This document shows, in pieces, positions 61,909 to 64,000 of a stretch of DNA of 64,000 bases. Origin of the DNA: Actinotignum urinale DSM 15805 (lineage in GTDB: Bacteria > Actinomycetota > Actinomycetes > Actinomycetales > Actinomycetaceae). The notes under the pieces are model-generated. The model was not told the origin of the DNA. It saw only the letters and a list, made by a program, of their open reading frames with translations, and ran no database searches. Both the position numbers and the translations under genes were made by a program. The stretch covers positions 62,001-126,000 of the forward strand of contig NZ_ATUY01000001.1 of NCBI RefSeq assembly GCF_000420445.1, written 5' to 3'. Every line of letters begins with the position of its first letter. Position 1 is the first letter of the stretch.

Positions 61909-61920
61909 GGGCTTATTCTA
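61909..61920 (-). promoter_or_regulatory. Leaderless-type -10 element of leuB
   Basis: TAGAAT (61920-61915) lies exactly 6 nt before ATG 61908; no ribosome binding site is present. Confidence 0.5.
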
Positions 61921-62226
61921 GTCAACTTTGAGGTTTGCACGCCCAGGTTATTACGCTGTGAACGACGGGTGGGTCCTGCGCATACATATTGACCAAAAAC
62001 TAAGTGCGCATGGCATGACGAACTGAACAAATCTAGATTTTCATTAATACGAAGAGTCGGTCACCATTCAAGAATGTGGAGTGAAAGAACAAAACTGCGC
62101 AACACAAAACACAACAAAAAGAACCGCGCCGATGCGCGTACGCAACATTGCCCTGGGCACATTTCTCGATTTGGCAAGCTGAAGCACGTAGAATATAGGG
62201 GATTTTCTTCCGGAAAGGCTAATTTT

Positions 62227-63417
62227 ATGCTTAAGGGTTCATCCATCGTCGTCGTTCATGGCGCCCGTATTCCAACGGGTTCTTTTGGTGGGTACTACAC
62301 CCACATCCCAAACCACGAACTCGGGGCGGTGGCGGCACGTGAAGCGGCCCTGCGCGCAGGTATCGAAATGACCGACGTGGATGAATTCATTGTTGGTTGC
62401 GTGGGTCAAACTGCAGGAGATGCTTACATTTCCAGGCGAATCGCGCTGGGTGCCGGCGGGCGGATTTCTTCAACCGCGATGAATGTGAACCGTGTGTGCG
62501 GTAGTGGCTTGCAGGCAATTATTACGGGCGCTCAGCAATTAACGTGTGGGCAGCACCGCGTGGTGATGGTTGGCGGGAGCGAGAACATGAGTCGCCAACC
62601 CTACATGGATTTTGGGCGACGTTTTGGGGCGCGCATGGGTGGTGGCGAGCTGGTAGATGGCACGCTATCAATGATTTCCGACCCCTTTAATGGCGAGCCG
62701 ATGGGGATTACCGCCGAGCGTGTGGCGGAAAAATTTGGGGTAAGCCGTAACGATCAAGACGTTTTTGCCGCGGAAAGCCAACATCGTGCGCAGGCAGCTA
62801 TTGGGCGTGGTGATTTCGATAAAGAACGCGTCGCCTTCACGTTACCGTCCAGAAAATGGATGCAGGAACGCACCATTATCGACGACGAATATCCGCGCTC
62901 AAATGTCACCGTCGAAAAACTCGCGGCCCTTCGCCCCGCATTCCAGGAAGATGGAACCGTAACAGCCGGTAATTCTTCCGGGATTAACGACGGAGCCGCA
63001 ATGCTGGTGCTCATGCGCCGAGAAGATGCTGAGGCGGCAGGCTTGACTCCCCTGGCGGAACTTGTTGGGAGCGCAACTGTTGGTGTGGAGCCGGAGCTCA
63101 TGGGGTATGCGCCAAAGTTTGCAATAGAAAAAGTTTTGGCAGATAGCGGATTGAGCCTAAACGACATTGGATGGATAGAACTAAATGAGGCTTTTGCGGC
63201 CCAAGCAGTTGCTGTTATCCGGGATGCCGGGCTGAATCCTGACATTGTTAATCCTTTCGGTGGAGCAATTGCGTTAGGGCATCCGGTTGGTGCGAGCGGG
63301 GCAATTATTAGTTTGCGTGCAATTCTTAATCAGCGCGAACGCGGTATTGAACATTCGCTTATTACGCTCTGCATCGGTGGCGGGCAGGGCATTGCGGCTA
63401 TTTTCCGCGCCCTGTAA
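62227..63417 (+). CDS. Acetyl-CoA C-acetyltransferase (thiolase)
   Basis: 396 residues. Catalytic Cys in NRVCGSGLQA near 87-96, NEAFAAQ near 324, His in GGAIALGHPVGASGA near 350-362 and the second Cys in CIGGGQGIA near 386-394. It condenses two acetyl-CoA or cleaves 3-ketoacyl-CoA; no other fatty-acid or mevalonate genes are nearby, so the direction is not shown. ATG 62227 has GGAAAGG upstream, better than longer in-frame options. Monocistronic, followed by a strong hairpin. Confidence 0.93.
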   Translation: MLKGSSIVVVHGARIPTGSFGGYYTHIPNHELGAVAAREAALRAGIEMTDVDEFIVGCVGQTAGDAYISRRIALGAGGRISSTAMNVNRVCGSGLQAIITGAQQLTCGQHRVVMVGGSENMSRQPYMDFGRRFGARMGGGELVDGTLSMISDPFNGEPMGITAERVAEKFGVSRNDQDVFAAESQHRAQAAIGRGDFDKERVAFTLPSRKWMQERTIIDDEYPRSNVTVEKLAALRPAFQEDGTVTAGNSSGINDGAAMLVLMRREDAEAAGLTPLAELVGSATVGVEPELMGYAPKFAIEKVLADSGLSLNDIGWIELNEAFAAQAVAVIRDAGLNPDIVNPFGGAIALGHPVGASGAIISLRAILNQRERGIEHSLITLCIGGGQGIAAIFRAL

Positions 63418-63490
63418 AACGCTTAAGGCTTGTTCTTGCGCTCTGAATAGGCATTGATTTACGAGGGCGTTAACGTAATGCGTGCAGGAT

Positions 63491-63531
63491 TGAATGTGGG
63501 GGCATGTCCGGTGGACATGCCCCCACATTCA
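63491..63531 (+). terminator. 19-bp perfect hairpin after the thiolase gene
   Basis: Arms 63491-63509 and 63513-63531 with loop GGT. The arm TGAATGTGGGGGCATGTCC shares AATGTGGGGG with the aceE hairpin at 46119. No U-tract follows. It lies between the convergent thiolase and flavin reductase genes. Confidence 0.75.
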
Positions 63532-63623
63532 CGGCTCGTGACAATGCAAGCGCCTCAGCTCTCGAAAACTTTGGGCAGACATGCCCACCCGCCACGTGCT
63601 CGCTACTATTTCACGCTACATAA

Positions 63624-64000
63624 TTACTTGCAGCATCCCTCTGCTTTTTCGATGAGCTTGCAGAAACGTGTGACGTAATCTTGAACGAAGTCCTGGGTGC
63701 GTTCAGTGTTGAATGCGCCTTCCTCATCAAGAAGTGTTGGAGATTGGCCGAGGAAAATCTCAGGCTGCCCTGGAATTGTGACATCGAAATAGCTGAGCGC
63801 CAATTTCAGGTTTTTCTGTGAAGAATAGCCACCCATGCGTCCAACAGAATGGCTGACAATGCCAACGACCTTGTTCTTCCAGGCAACATCTGAATTTGGC
63901 TTAGATCCAATATCGATAGCATTCTTCAAGCAGGCAGGAATCGTGCGGTTATTTTCGGGTGTCACGAAGAATACACCGTCAGAAGCCTTAATGGTTTCAC
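63624..64000 (-). CDS. NADPH-dependent FMN reductase family protein, 5'-truncated by window edge
   Basis: The frame is open to the window end. The visible 125 residues begin ETIKASDGVFFVTPENNRTIPACLKNAID, the flavodoxin-fold motif (FVTPEYN...LKNAID) of FMN/azo/chromate reductases. SVGRMGGYSS matches the GG loop of the family. The tail ends EGCCK with a Cys pair. It reduces flavins or quinones in the cytoplasm; the specific substrate is unknown. Its start is outside the window. Confidence 0.88.
   Translation of the reverse strand, partial: ETIKASDGVFFVTPENNRTIPACLKNAIDIGSKPNSDVAWKNKVVGIVSHSVGRMGGYSSQKNLKLALSYFDVTIPGQPEIFLGQSPTLLDEEGAFNTERTQDFVQDYVTRFCKLIEKAEGCCK

Overview
The window comes from a moderate-GC actinobacterium, most likely of the Actinomycetaceae (Arcanobacterium/Actinomyces-like). 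The evidence is the gene content: a primary sigma factor with a long Lys/Ala-rich, acidic N-terminus; class II DAHP synthase; PPi-dependent phosphofructokinase; PknL-type kinase; GlnA1/GlnE/GlnA2; homodimeric AceE; and the actinobacterial families DUF4192, DUF3043, DUF4191, DUF3052 and DUF3145. From memory, the order idsA, pknL, aroG ... E2, DUF4191, glnA1, glnE, glnA2 ... coiled-coil protein, Nif3, HAD, DUF3052, aceE follows the Rv2173-Rv2241 region of Mycobacterium tuberculosis. Genus-level placement is inference.

Layout. 0-11 kb: exonuclease fragment, sigA, DUF4192, prenyl synthase, lytic transglycosylase, PASTA kinase, aroG behind a terminator-like leader, pfp. 11-16 kb: FKBP lipoprotein, M20 dipeptidase, DUF3043 and small conserved proteins. 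16-19 kb: lpd and the two-lipoyl E2, which together with aceE (43-46 kb) can make a pyruvate dehydrogenase complex. 20-28 kb: DUF4191 and the nitrogen set glnA, glnE, glnA2. 28-31 kb: azlCD, map and RNase P RNA. 31.3-34.2 kb: an AT-richer accessory stretch with vapBC, an ABC-ATPase remnant and three related small lipoproteins, one broken by an in-frame stop. 34-38 kb: a purine pair, an NCS2 permease fused to an OHCU-decarboxylase-like domain, and GuaB1. 38-49 kb: envelope-anchored unknowns, Nif3, DUF3052, aceE, HAD/YciO and DUF3145. 49-55 kb: a murJ/ATP-grasp operon and dnaG with tRNAs. 55-64 kb: Ski2-like helicase, YggS-like protein, leuB-ilvE, thiolase and a truncated flavin reductase.

Three patterns recur. 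(1) Ten genes have a TANNNT hexamer 6-7 nt before the start codon and no clear ribosome binding site, which fits leaderless transcription. (2) Gene ends carry long, nearly perfect inverted repeats (about 10-25 bp), often without a U-tract. (3) Many intergenic regions contain their own family of degenerate 12-36 bp repeats, and several genes carry similar repeats inside the reading frame. No insertion sequence, prophage or cas gene was seen. One two-copy repeat at 60.7-60.8 kb resembles a minimal type I-E CRISPR unit.
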